From assembly GCA_029550525.1 (NCBI GenBank), contig JAKPHF010000062.1:1-64000 (forward strand): DNA of 64,000 bases, read 5' to 3'. Source of the stretch: Planctomycetota bacterium (GTDB lineage Bacteria > Planctomycetota > Phycisphaerae > UBA1845 > PWPN01). Shown here one piece after another: positions 52,456 through 61,863 of this stretch (within the stretch, counting starts at the first letter, position 1; each line of letters opens with the position of its first letter). The notes under the pieces were generated by a model. It had not been told where the DNA came from. It saw nothing but the letters and a program-made list of their open reading frames with translations, and did not search any database. The position numbers were made by a program, and so were the translations under genes.

Positions 52456-53202
52456 ATGGAATCCTTCGATCGGCTCCCGTTGCCGGACTGGGGCTTGAAA
52501 TGCCTCGGTTGCGGGCGGCCAGCACGCCACCGCCCCGTCGCCGATCTGGGGCGTCCCAGCTGCCGCTACAGTCTCACCGGCCTGCTGGGCGAGCGCTGTC
52601 CCGAATGCGGCCACGCTTTCGAGCTTCGGCAGCTTCTGGCCCGAATCAGTTTGCGTCAAGGACATTTGCCGGCCCGCGTGGAGCATTGTTCCGATCACCA
52701 TCTCAAACGGCGAGAGCCGGTGCTCACCGGGCACGAACAACCCCTGCCCGACTTCGGCCTGTTCTGCGACGGCTGGCCACTGGCCGATGCCCCCTCCAAT
52801 GCCTGCCCACACTGCGGAAGAGAATTCGACCTATCGCTGTTGACGCCGATCTCCGGAGACTGGATCGACTTTGAGCCATTCATTCCGCGGCACCTGGCGT
52901 GGGTGGCCGGCCCCGTACTGTACGCCGGCGGCATACCGTACCTGGTCGCACAGACGCCACCGATTGCCTCCCCTGCCATCACCTCAATCGATCCGAGACG
53001 AATCCGGATCCCGCGTGAATTTCTGTTCCATGCCCTCTACCATTTGGCCGAAGCCGCCCGGCCTCAATTCGATGTTCCGCAACAGGCCTGGGTGTGCCGT
53101 TGCGGCGAGAAAGTGCCGACCGGCTTTGAAGTCTGTTGGAAGTGCGGACGGGCGCACCCCAAGCTTGAGGATCCAACCAGGGCCAGTGGAGGGGCATCGT
53201 GA
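52456..53202 (+). CDS. Zinc-ribbon protein of unknown function
   Basis: 248 residues. Four Cys pairs: CLGCG at 15-19, SCRYSLTGLLGERCPECG near 37, CPHCGREFDL near 118, and CRCGEK / CWKCGRAHP at the C-terminus, so up to three zinc ribbons. The middle is hydrophobic-aromatic (HLAWVAGPVLYAGGIPYLV) without a clear membrane helix. I recognise no family beyond the zinc ribbons. Its TGA stop overlaps the GTG of the next gene (GTGA), so the two are translationally coupled and probably functionally linked. Confidence 0.72.
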   Translation: MESFDRLPLPDWGLKCLGCGRPARHRPVADLGRPSCRYSLTGLLGERCPECGHAFELRQLLARISLRQGHLPARVEHCSDHHLKRREPVLTGHEQPLPDFGLFCDGWPLADAPSNACPHCGREFDLSLLTPISGDWIDFEPFIPRHLAWVAGPVLYAGGIPYLVAQTPPIASPAITSIDPRRIRIPREFLFHALYHLAEAARPQFDVPQQAWVCRCGEKVPTGFEVCWKCGRAHPKLEDPTRASGGAS

Positions 53203-53804
53203 GCGAGATTTCTTCGAGACTGCGTTTGCTAGCGGTCGCGGCTGCCGCGCTGGCGGGTTTGATTCCCGGGTGCGGTGACGATCCCGCCGGAGCGCCGATT
53301 CTTTTCAACTTCCACACCATCGAGGAGAACCAGGCATATCGATCGTCGCAGCTTTCCGGCGAGGCCCTCAGTTGGGTCATCGATCACTACGGCATCAAGA
53401 CGGTCGTGAACCTGCGCGGCCCCAACCCGGGCAAGCCCTGGTACGACGCCGAAGCGGAGGTCTGCGCCGAGAAGAACGTCGTGCTGGTCGATCTGCCCAT
53501 GAGCGCGCGATCGCTGCCTGAACCGGAACTGTTGGAATCCATCCTCCAGGCGCTGCGCGACAGTCCACGGCCGTTGCTGATTCACTGCGAAAGCGGATCC
53601 GACCGCAGCGGCGCGGTCTCCGGGCTCTATCGTCTGGACATCCTCGGCCAGGATCGGGAAACGGCGATGCGGGAACTCTCGCCGGTGTACTGGCACTTCC
53701 GAAGCGAGAAGCCTTGCATGGACACGTTGGTGGAGAGCTACGAGCCAACGCCGGAATGGATGGACTGGTATCGCGCCGAGTACCTGAACCTCGAATGCAG
53801 GTGA
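53199..53804 (+). CDS. Lipoprotein tyrosine/dual-specificity phosphatase-like protein
   Basis: 201 residues from GTG 53199, overlapping the upstream stop by four bases with GGAGGGG before it. The leader RLRLLAVAAAALAGLIPGC looks like a lipoprotein signal. The catalytic P-loop HCESGSDRSG (Cys-x5-Arg) and the preceding DLPMSARSLPEPE acid region mark the cysteine phosphatase superfamily (DSP/PTP, near the bacterial DUF442/Siw14 types). It should hydrolyse a phosphomonoester outside the cytoplasm. Substrate could be phosphotyrosine, an inositol phosphate or a phospholipid; sequence does not decide. Confidence 0.85.
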   Translation: MSEISSRLRLLAVAAAALAGLIPGCGDDPAGAPILFNFHTIEENQAYRSSQLSGEALSWVIDHYGIKTVVNLRGPNPGKPWYDAEAEVCAEKNVVLVDLPMSARSLPEPELLESILQALRDSPRPLLIHCESGSDRSGAVSGLYRLDILGQDRETAMRELSPVYWHFRSEKPCMDTLVESYEPTPEWMDWYRAEYLNLECR

Positions 53805-53839
53805 CCTATTAAAGTCACTGTATCAATAACCCCGTGCTC

Positions 53840-53887
53840 GTGGTAGACGTTTTCCGCGTGGATGTGCAGGCCAGATGCCTGCACCAC
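53840..53887. repeat. 48-bp three-way-junction repeat element, copy 4 (diverged)
   Basis: GTGGTAGACG...GCACCAC; the right hairpin GTGCAGGC-CAG-ATGCCTGCAC is kept, the left is degraded. A YTGAGNC heptamer tract follows, as at copies 1 and 3. Confidence 0.65.
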
Positions 53888-53889
53888 AA

Positions 53890-53920
53890 CTCAGGACTCA
53901 GGCCTCAGGTCTCAAGTCTT
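53890..53920. repeat. Heptamer tract containing the stop codon of the 53912 gene
   Basis: On the minus strand: TTGAGAC, CTGAGGC, CTGAGTC, CTGAG. The TGA stop (53914-53912) is inside the first unit. Confidence 0.75.
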
Positions 53921-54151
53921 TCTCAACGAACGGACTTCTTCAAACTGATTCTCGAGCACGCCGATCATGCGCCGGCGGGCCTGTTCCTCGGTCATCCCGT
54001 AGAATCGTGGTGCCACTTTGGTGGATTCCACCTCGCCGCCGGGGCCCAATTTGCCCAGCGTGCTCGCCCAGTGGTCGCCCTCCTGCGTCACCTTCAGAAC
54101 GTAGCGGGTCTCTGTACCATCAGCGGCAGTCGCGATCAGGATCTCTTGCAT
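53912..54151 (-). CDS. Small protein of unknown function
   Basis: 79 residues from ATG 54151, preceded by GGGAGG at about 7 bases. Predicted beta-rich first half (EILIATAADGTETRYVLKVTQ, STLGKLGPGG) and a helical second half (TEEQARRRMIGVLENQFEEV). No recognised family. It lies convergent to the phosphatase gene, and its last codons and stop lie in a heptamer tract. Confidence 0.6.
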   Translation of the reverse strand: MQEILIATAADGTETRYVLKVTQEGDHWASTLGKLGPGGEVESTKVAPRFYGMTEEQARRRMIGVLENQFEEVRSLRKT

Positions 54152-54394
54152 GGGCGTCCTCCCGTGTCCCAAACCACTTTCATACTTTAGGCTTCCGCCC
54201 GATTTCAGTCGAGGCGCGGTTCACGTCGCGCGGATTGGCTCAGCCACTCACGGAATCGCGCCCGCCAAAGCCCGACCGGCATAAATCCCATCGTCCTTCC
54301 GGATGATCACCCTTGTCGTCCCGCGAACTCGATTCCCTACGATTGTGGTGAAGACTGAAAAACCGGCCAATTTAGACCTTGCGGAGGATCAATC

Positions 54395-55087
54395 ATGGCC
54401 ATGGATCCAAGAGACGTGCATGACGTTCAAGGCCGCCCCGTAACCGGCGCGAACGTCTATGAGACCGAGGAAAAGGAGAAAACGGCGGAAGTCATCTTCG
54501 GCGGCTCGACCGCGGAAGCAGTCGTCGGAGCCGCAGCGGTCGTGCTGGCGATCCTTGGCCTGGCGAATATGTGGCCGGGGTACATGGCATCGATTGCCAC
54601 CATTGCCGTGGGCGCGGCACTGTTGTTCGAAGGCGGTGCGATTGCTTCCCGCTATTCGGATCTGGCCCGGCGCACGGGAGCGTCGGAGATCGGCGGCGGC
54701 GTCAGCGCGGAGATCCTCGGCGGTGCGGCAGGAATTGCCTTGGGCGTCCTGGCCCTGCTGGGCATCATGCCGTCCACGCTGACACCGATCGCGATCATCG
54801 TGTTCGGCGGTGCTCTGCTCATCGGCAGCGCGGCGACGGCTCGGCTGAACGCGTTGTCCACGGTCAAGATGTCCGACCGCGCTCGTGACGTGACGCGCGG
54901 CGCGATCGAGATGGCCTCGGGCACGGAGGTGCTCATCGGCATCGCCGCCATCGTCCTGGGCATTCTGGCCCTGCTCGGGATGGCTCCGCGAACGCTGGTG
55001 CTGATCGGCCTGCTGGCCCTGGGGGCGACCGTTCTGTTCAGCGGAGCGGCGATCAGTAGCCGGATGGCAGGCGTCTTCCGGCGATAG
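54395..55087 (+). CDS. Membrane protein with three tandem two-helix repeats
   Basis: 230 residues; GGAGG lies about 10 bases before the ATG. After a hydrophilic start come three homologous units of about 50 residues, each with two membrane helices split by a short M-x-P turn: 42-92 (AVVLAILGLANMWPGYMASI), 107-157 (GIALGVLALLGIMPSTLTPI) and 180-230 (AIVLGILALLGMAPRTLVLI), each ending near an R/S-rich loop. Gly and Ala are very frequent. I do not recognise the family. It may be a small six-helix channel or a membrane-shaping protein; both are guesses. Confidence 0.75.
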   Translation: MAMDPRDVHDVQGRPVTGANVYETEEKEKTAEVIFGGSTAEAVVGAAAVVLAILGLANMWPGYMASIATIAVGAALLFEGGAIASRYSDLARRTGASEIGGGVSAEILGGAAGIALGVLALLGIMPSTLTPIAIIVFGGALLIGSAATARLNALSTVKMSDRARDVTRGAIEMASGTEVLIGIAAIVLGILALLGMAPRTLVLIGLLALGATVLFSGAAISSRMAGVFRR

Positions 55088-55250
55088 GCAGACGGCTGAC
55101 TGCCAATTGAAACCGGCGGATGCGACCCGCAGGGGTCACGTCCGCCGGCTTCGCGCGCATCGAGCTCACGGAGCGGACGCCGATAGGCGGCAGTGCTTGG
55201 GAGAAGGACATTGACGCAAGCGCACGCTCGAGGCGTGCAACACAAAATCG

Positions 55251-56807
55251 TCAGGGCAAACAATCCGGAGTCGCCAGCCGCTCGGGGCCGCTGAAGCAAC
55301 GGATGAACAGATTCACGTCATCGCCGTCCACGTCGGTGTCCGAATCCAGGCGAGCTCGGGCACACGAAGGCTCGAGTTGTGCGATCCCCGCGCCGGTCAG
55401 ACAGATCTGCATCCGCCCGAAATCCTCCTGGTCCACGTCGCCGTCATCGTCGAAATCTCCCGGTTGAGGCAAGACGGTGATGTAAGCCGTGCGGGTAAAT
55501 GAATGACTGGCGTTGCCGGTCACGGTCAGCGTAACGTCGTACGTTCCGACAGCCGTATACGTGTGCGTCGGATTGGCAACGTTGGCCGTGGCGCCGTCAC
55601 CGAAGTCCCAGGACCACGAGGAAATCGTGCCCGTGGACTGATCCGTGAACTGGACGGTCAGCGGCGCGAAGCCGCTGGTGGGCGAGGCCGTGAAATCCGC
55701 CCGCACGTTACGCGAGCCGACCAGGCCGGCCGGATAGCGCATGGAGACCGCCTGCTTGAAAGCGGTGTACAAGTCGCGGGTGTCGCCCGCGGGGTAACCG
55801 TGGTTCTTCCAGTACTCGATCGAGTAGCCGTTCCACCCGCCACCCGCCTGCTGGTCGGCGTCATAGATGAACCAGGTCATGCAGACGATGTTGTGCCGAC
55901 CAGGGGTCTGGTTCCACGCGTGGACGCTGGCATACGCATCACGAACGAACTGAGCCGCATCCGCTTCGGTCGCCGGCTGATTGGGGTCGGCGGCACGATT
56001 CCACTCGGTCATGTACACGCCGCAGTCCTGCAGCCCCTTGCTGTCGATCATGGCCAGCGTCGCCTGGTAGCTCGCTTCGAACTGGGCGAGCGTCCCGCCG
56101 TAGGCGTGAATGGCGATGCCGTCGATCTCGTTTTTCGGGATGTGGTCGAGGACCTGACCGAGCCACTGATCGCCGTCCATCCAGCGAACGCCGGGAATCA
56201 CGCCGCCGGGGCTGGGCGCGGCGATCAAGACCACGTGCGGACCGGCCGGGCCGGGTGGCACCGCCCGAATGGCGTTGCGCACGTTGCGATAGATCTGGGC
56301 GTAGCCGGCGGGCGTGACCTGGTTGTTCGGCCAGTTATTGCCCTCGCCGATGATGTTCGGCTCGTTGCCGATCAGCCAGATGTGGCAGTAATTCCGCAAG
56401 GTGTTGGCCACGGCGGCACAACTCGCGGGCCAGATCGCGTAGTCCGGACTGCTGGGCGACGGCACGGTCTCGCCCCACTTGTAATCGATGCGAGTGATGA
56501 TGGAAACGTTCTTGTTGGTGTAGAGGTCTTCGTAGAGCCCGAGAAAGTAGGCGGCGCTCCACCAACTGACCGAATGCGTGAGCACGGTCTCGGTGGTCCA
56601 TCCGCCATAGGCCGGACAGTCCAGAAGAACGGCTGGCCCGTCGTCCAACGGCTGCCCCGGCGTGTAACCCCACCAGTGGATGCCGTACAGGTACGGCGAG
56701 TCCGCCCGCGCCGCCGCCCCCCCGGCCACGCTGCAAACGGCCACTACCAGCGCCCCCACCAGGAGCCGGCAGACCTGCCGCGAAAAGAGCCGGTACAAAC
56801 CACGCAT
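55251..56807 (-). CDS. Secreted clan GH-A-like glycosidase with PKD and dockerin-like domains
   Basis: 518 residues from ATG 56807 (GGGGGG upstream; signal peptide LLVGALVVAVCSVAGGAAARA). The TIM-barrel domain (about 25-370) carries the putative acid/base in HIWLIGNEPNIIGEG and the nucleophile in CGVYMTEWNRA, the strand-4/strand-7 pattern of clan GH-A; I cannot fix the family. A PKD domain follows (FGDGATANVANPTHTYTAVG), then the dockerin-like end GDFDDDGDVDQEDFGRMQIC / LDSDTDVDGDDVNLFIRC. It should act on an extracellular polysaccharide. It is downstream of mdh on the same strand but unlikely to be in an operon. Confidence 0.88.
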   Translation of the reverse strand: MRGLYRLFSRQVCRLLVGALVVAVCSVAGGAAARADSPYLYGIHWWGYTPGQPLDDGPAVLLDCPAYGGWTTETVLTHSVSWWSAAYFLGLYEDLYTNKNVSIITRIDYKWGETVPSPSSPDYAIWPASCAAVANTLRNYCHIWLIGNEPNIIGEGNNWPNNQVTPAGYAQIYRNVRNAIRAVPPGPAGPHVVLIAAPSPGGVIPGVRWMDGDQWLGQVLDHIPKNEIDGIAIHAYGGTLAQFEASYQATLAMIDSKGLQDCGVYMTEWNRAADPNQPATEADAAQFVRDAYASVHAWNQTPGRHNIVCMTWFIYDADQQAGGGWNGYSIEYWKNHGYPAGDTRDLYTAFKQAVSMRYPAGLVGSRNVRADFTASPTSGFAPLTVQFTDQSTGTISSWSWDFGDGATANVANPTHTYTAVGTYDVTLTVTGNASHSFTRTAYITVLPQPGDFDDDGDVDQEDFGRMQICLTGAGIAQLEPSCARARLDSDTDVDGDDVNLFIRCFSGPERLATPDCLP

Positions 56808-56831
56808 GCACAATCCCCCCAGGATATACAT

Positions 56832-56943
56832 GGGGCCCCGAACGCAAGGGCCCCAGAGGATTGTACCGGTTTAGAAGGCCTGTTTCACGAGCGCTCGTTC
56901 AGGAATTCCGCGCGTCGCGTTTCTCGGACGCGCGGAAACCCCC
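56832..56943. other. Two stem-loops between mdh and the glycosidase gene
   Basis: GGGGCCC...GGGCCCC (56832-56854) and the 11-bp stem TTCCGCGCGTC...GACGCGCGGAA (56914-56943). Neither is followed by a U-run on the mdh strand; they may stabilise or end the mdh message. Confidence 0.45.
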
Positions 56944-56968
56944 AAACCCCATGGCAGTCTCGCGGAGA

Positions 56969-58377
<1,409 letters not shown>

Positions 58378-59754
58378 ATGAGTGAGCCGACCAAGGGGGT
58401 TCTGTTAGTCGTTGACGATGAGCCGCTCAAGCGGGTGACGTTGCAAATCGAACTTTCTGAGGCTGGTTACACGGTGGCGGAAGCCCCCGACGCGGCCACC
58501 GCCATGCAGCACCTGCGATCTCGGCCGGTGGACGTCGTGATCACCGACGTGCGCATGCCGGGCATGGACGGTCTGCAATTCCTCCGGCAGATCAAGGCGG
58601 CGTCGCCCAAGACCCAAGTAATCCTCATGACCGCCTTCGGGTCGATCGACATGGCCATCGAGGCCATGAAGCGGGGTGCCTACGACTTCCTCACCAAGCC
58701 GTTCAAGACCGAGGTCCTGCTGGAGAAGATCGAGCGGCTGCGAAGCAGTTCGGACTGGCCCAACACGCAAGCCGTGCCGCCCACCGTGGTCCGGTTGGGT
58801 CCGCTCGTCGGTCGCAGCTATGCCGCCCGGCAGCTGTTCGATCACATTCGTGCCGCCGCCGACAACGAGCGGTCGATCCTCATCGAAGGCGAAACCGGCT
58901 CGGGCGCCGAACTGGTGGCCCAGGCCATCCACGAACTCAGCCGGCGGGCGAATCGTCCGTTGACGCGGGTGAACTGCGCCGCTTATAGCCCGCACCTGTT
59001 GGATGCCGAGCTGTTCGGTTCCACGAGCTCGTCATCGGCCGAGGCGGGAACCGGACGCGTGCAGGCCAGCCAAGGCGGGACGCTCTTCCTCGATGAGGTG
59101 GACGCCCTGCCGATGGATTTGCAGCACAAACTGCTGCGACTGCTCGAGCCTCGCAACCAGAGCGGAAACGGCGACGTCCCCGACGTTCGTCTGCTCTGTG
59201 CCACGCACAAGGATCTGCGCCAATTGGTGGACAGCGGTAAGTTCCGCCAGGACTTGTACTACCGCGTCGCCGCGGTCAGTCTGCTCATCCCGCCGCTCCG
59301 CGACCGCCGGGAGGATATTCCGCTGCTGGCCGAGGAGTATCTCCGCCGTCAGAACGAGGCCAGAAACGACCGAACCGTGCCCACCCACATCAGCGTGCAC
59401 GCCTGCGAGGCTCTCATGAGCTACCACTGGCCGGGCAATCTGCTCGAACTGGAGCACACGCTGGAGCGGGCGGTGACCATGGCCACCGGCGACACGATCG
59501 AGCTGAAGGACATCATGCTGCCCAAGCCGGCCGGCCAGGCCCAGGGCGACGTGTGGCCGGATATGGAAGCCAACTTGACCTCCACCATCGCCGGCGTCGA
59601 GCGCAAGCTGATCGATGCCGCCCTGCGCCGGGCGACGGGCAACCAGGCCAAGGCCGCTCAGTTCCTGGGCATTCCGCGGACGACGCTGCGGGACAAGATG
59701 GCCAAATATGGCATGGTCGGTGCGGGAAGCCGGGAAGTGGCATCCGGAAAGTGA
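58378..59754 (+). CDS. NtrC-type response regulator with degenerate AAA+ domain
   Basis: 458 residues. Receiver domain 1-120 is intact: acid pocket Asp13/Asp14, phosphoacceptor Asp57, Thr85, Lys108. The central AAA+ domain (about 135-370) keeps Walker B (GTLFLDEVD) and the RFREDLYYR-like KFRQDLYYR, but Walker A reads GETGSGAE with Ala177 instead of Lys, the GAFTGA sigma-54 loop is replaced by a Ser-rich stretch (STSSSSAEAGTG), and the sensor II region reads WPGNLLELEH, with Leu356 where Arg is normal. The Fis-type helix-turn-helix is normal (NQAKAAQFLGIPRTTLRDKM). So it probably binds DNA on phosphorylation without ATP hydrolysis or sigma-54 contact. No histidine kinase is adjacent. Confidence 0.93.
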   Translation: MSEPTKGVLLVVDDEPLKRVTLQIELSEAGYTVAEAPDAATAMQHLRSRPVDVVITDVRMPGMDGLQFLRQIKAASPKTQVILMTAFGSIDMAIEAMKRGAYDFLTKPFKTEVLLEKIERLRSSSDWPNTQAVPPTVVRLGPLVGRSYAARQLFDHIRAAADNERSILIEGETGSGAELVAQAIHELSRRANRPLTRVNCAAYSPHLLDAELFGSTSSSSAEAGTGRVQASQGGTLFLDEVDALPMDLQHKLLRLLEPRNQSGNGDVPDVRLLCATHKDLRQLVDSGKFRQDLYYRVAAVSLLIPPLRDRREDIPLLAEEYLRRQNEARNDRTVPTHISVHACEALMSYHWPGNLLELEHTLERAVTMATGDTIELKDIMLPKPAGQAQGDVWPDMEANLTSTIAGVERKLIDAALRRATGNQAKAAQFLGIPRTTLRDKMAKYGMVGAGSREVASGK

Positions 59755-60319
59755 CGCCGGTCGAGGCACGCCCGTCACGAGTTCGAATGGTACGCAGCAA
59801 ACGTTGAAGAGGACATGCGTTGGTGGCCATCTGCTCCCGAGCGGATGGCCGCCGTTTTTATCGGCCCTACGCGTCCCATCGGGCGTCACCAGCGGCGGCG
59901 TCTCGACCGGGGCCGAGGGCGGCGCGAAACTCGGACCGTGCCGCCGACGTATGATGGAGAAGGTTGGCGAGGGCGCGATTGCTGACCGCCTGCTTCGCGG
60001 CCCGACGCAAGGTAAGGATGGGCTATCAGCAAAGACGGATATCCGTCCAGCCCCAACCAAAATGCTTGACAGCCCCTCCGGAAGCCGTGAAGATGAATAG
60101 GCAAGGATGGTTATGATCCGCGGAATGGCGCGCGCGGACGTCTTGCCAGGCAGGAGGCCTCGGCCGGGGGTTTCGTTCCAGACTGATGAGTCCGTGCTGC
60201 CCGAGTCGTTGCTGACACGCACTGGCCTGTCGGCGACATGACCAGCGAACGCTGGTGTTCCTGTTTGGTCCGCCGGAGGATGGCGGGCCGGGCCGGGCTC
60301 GAACTTGAGGAAAGGTTTC
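59755..60319. other. Intergenic region with terminator; no supported gene
   Basis: It contains the terminator at 59822-59859. The rest shows nothing I can support as a gene. Confidence 0.5.
59822..59859 (+). terminator. Rho-independent terminator of the response regulator gene
   Basis: Stem GGTGGCCATC / GATGGCCGCC (10 pairs, one G-U), loop region TGCTCCCGAGCG, then TTTTTA. It lies 68 bases after the stop codon. Confidence 0.75.
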
Positions 60320-61051
60320 ATGAGAAAACTTCGGGCGTTTACGCTCATTGAGGTGTTGGTGGTTGTCAGCATCATTGCTCTGCTGATGGCCATCATGATG
60401 CCGTCGCTCCGGGAAGTGCGGCGGCTGAGCAGACGGACGGTCTGCCAGAAGAACCTGGAGCAGATCAACACGGGTATACAGGCGTACCTGATGAACAATA
60501 CCCCCAAGGACACCTTCCCTTACGCCTGCCGGCTTCCCTCCTGGGAGCAGCAGGCGGCGTCGCAGGAAAATCGCAGGCCCCTGCCCTCGCTGCCGGAAAT
60601 ACTGGCCAAGGAATTGTCGGCCAACAAGAACGTGCGGGCTACCAACCTGGGAGACACCCGCTTCCGGACGAACGAGGTATTCTGCTGTCCGGCCGACCGG
60701 AATACCATGGCTCGCGAGGGCGATCCGGACATCGAACCCGGCGAAGGTATTCCGACTGACCGATACTTCGATCACGAGGGCACCAGCTACGAGTGGGAAT
60801 CAACGCTCAACGGCACTAAGCTCGATTTCAAGCTGATCCGACTCTATGGGCGGGTAGGCAAGGATGACGCGCGTACCCGGAAGATCGAACTGGCCAAGCT
60901 CTACAAGAACCAGATGTGGATGCTCTTCGATTTCGAGGCGTTCCACGGCGGGCCGACGATGAGAGGCTCGCACAACGTGCTGTACACAGACGGGCACGTT
61001 GAAAGCGACAAGTGGGACGCGAACAAGAGAGTGGGCACTGCACTGGAATAG
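60320..61051 (+). CDS. Type II secretion pseudopilin-like protein
   Basis: 243 residues from ATG 60320 (GAGGAAAGG upstream). The prepilin signal RKLRA/FTLIEVLVVVSIIALLMAIM has Glu5 after the cleavage site. The globular part has Cys pairs (VCQKNLEQ, VFCCPADRN) and the common planctomycete end FEAFHGGPTMRGSHNVLYTDGHVESDKW. It stands 36 bases before a small TM protein gene, probably an operon, with no secretion machinery genes nearby. Confidence 0.9.
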   Translation: MRKLRAFTLIEVLVVVSIIALLMAIMMPSLREVRRLSRRTVCQKNLEQINTGIQAYLMNNTPKDTFPYACRLPSWEQQAASQENRRPLPSLPEILAKELSANKNVRATNLGDTRFRTNEVFCCPADRNTMAREGDPDIEPGEGIPTDRYFDHEGTSYEWESTLNGTKLDFKLIRLYGRVGKDDARTRKIELAKLYKNQMWMLFDFEAFHGGPTMRGSHNVLYTDGHVESDKWDANKRVGTALE

Positions 61052-61087
61052 GTCTCGCGTGCCCGGCAGTCTTGTACGAGGAGTTAC

Positions 61088-61744
61088 ATGGCGAAGCAAA
61101 CGAGTTCATTGAAGGCTCGTCGAGTGGGCATGTCCGAACGGACGCGCAACATCGTCCTGGCCTCGGCGGGCGGCATCACGCTCTTGCTAGGTAGCTACTG
61201 GGCGTACATGACGTTCACAACGGTACCGCCGCCGCCGCTGGAGACATCGGCCCCCAGCAAGGTGGTCGACTTTCTCGGCGATCCGCGCGGCTATCAGCGG
61301 ATGAGCCACGAAGCCCGCGAGCAGTACCTGGCCGAGACGCTCGCCAAGTTTTCGCAAGGTCCGGCCCGGCAGGAATTGGCCAATGCCTTCGCCCGAATGA
61401 GCACCCGGGAAAAGCAAGTGTTCACGGACGCCACCATCGAAACGGCCAAGAGGCGTTTCCTCCAGCAGGCCGAAGAGTACAACCGGCTGCCTCGTGACAA
61501 GCAGCAGAAGTTCGTGGACAACTTGATTGCCAACTTCGAGGCGTCGCGACGGCCGCTCGCCGGCGGCGGGGGCCAGGACAACCTGGGCCAGGCGTTCAAG
61601 AGCATGGTCCCCACCACCACCGACGGCATGACCAAACTGCTGGTGGAGAAAACCAACTCACGACAGCGAGCCAAGGCTCAGCCGCTGTTCGATGCCGTCG
61701 CCGCCCGCTACAAGGAACAGCAGGAACGAAAAGGCATGCGTTGA
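61088..61744 (+). CDS. Membrane-anchored protein of unknown function
   Basis: 218 residues; GAGGAG lies 7 bases before the ATG. A cytoplasmic basic start, one membrane helix (about 21-43, IVLASAGGITLLLGSYWAYMT), a proline-rich segment (TVPPPPLE) and a long helical domain (about 70-210, REQYLAETLAKFSQGPARQEL, FVDNLIANFEASRR). No recognised family. Its position right after a pseudopilin gene suggests a role at the same secretion or pilus-like complex, which is inference. A strong terminator follows. Confidence 0.75.
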   Translation: MAKQTSSLKARRVGMSERTRNIVLASAGGITLLLGSYWAYMTFTTVPPPPLETSAPSKVVDFLGDPRGYQRMSHEAREQYLAETLAKFSQGPARQELANAFARMSTREKQVFTDATIETAKRRFLQQAEEYNRLPRDKQQKFVDNLIANFEASRRPLAGGGGQDNLGQAFKSMVPTTTDGMTKLLVEKTNSRQRAKAQPLFDAVAARYKEQQERKGMR

Positions 61745-61774
61745 ACCGACCTCAACCGGACACAGGATATCGCG

Positions 61775-61812
61775 AAGAGCTCCGGGAGTTTTCGCCCGGA
61801 GCTCTTTTCTTT
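61775..61812 (+). terminator. Perfect rho-independent terminator
   Basis: 12-bp perfect stem AAGAGCTCCGGG / CCCGGAGCTCTT around an 8-base loop, followed by TTCTTT. It ends the pseudopilin operon before the methyltransferase gene. Confidence 0.92.
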
Positions 61813-61863
61813 GTCGTGGGAGCATTGGCCGCGTCACGCTGTCGTTTGCGATATAATCGCGTC

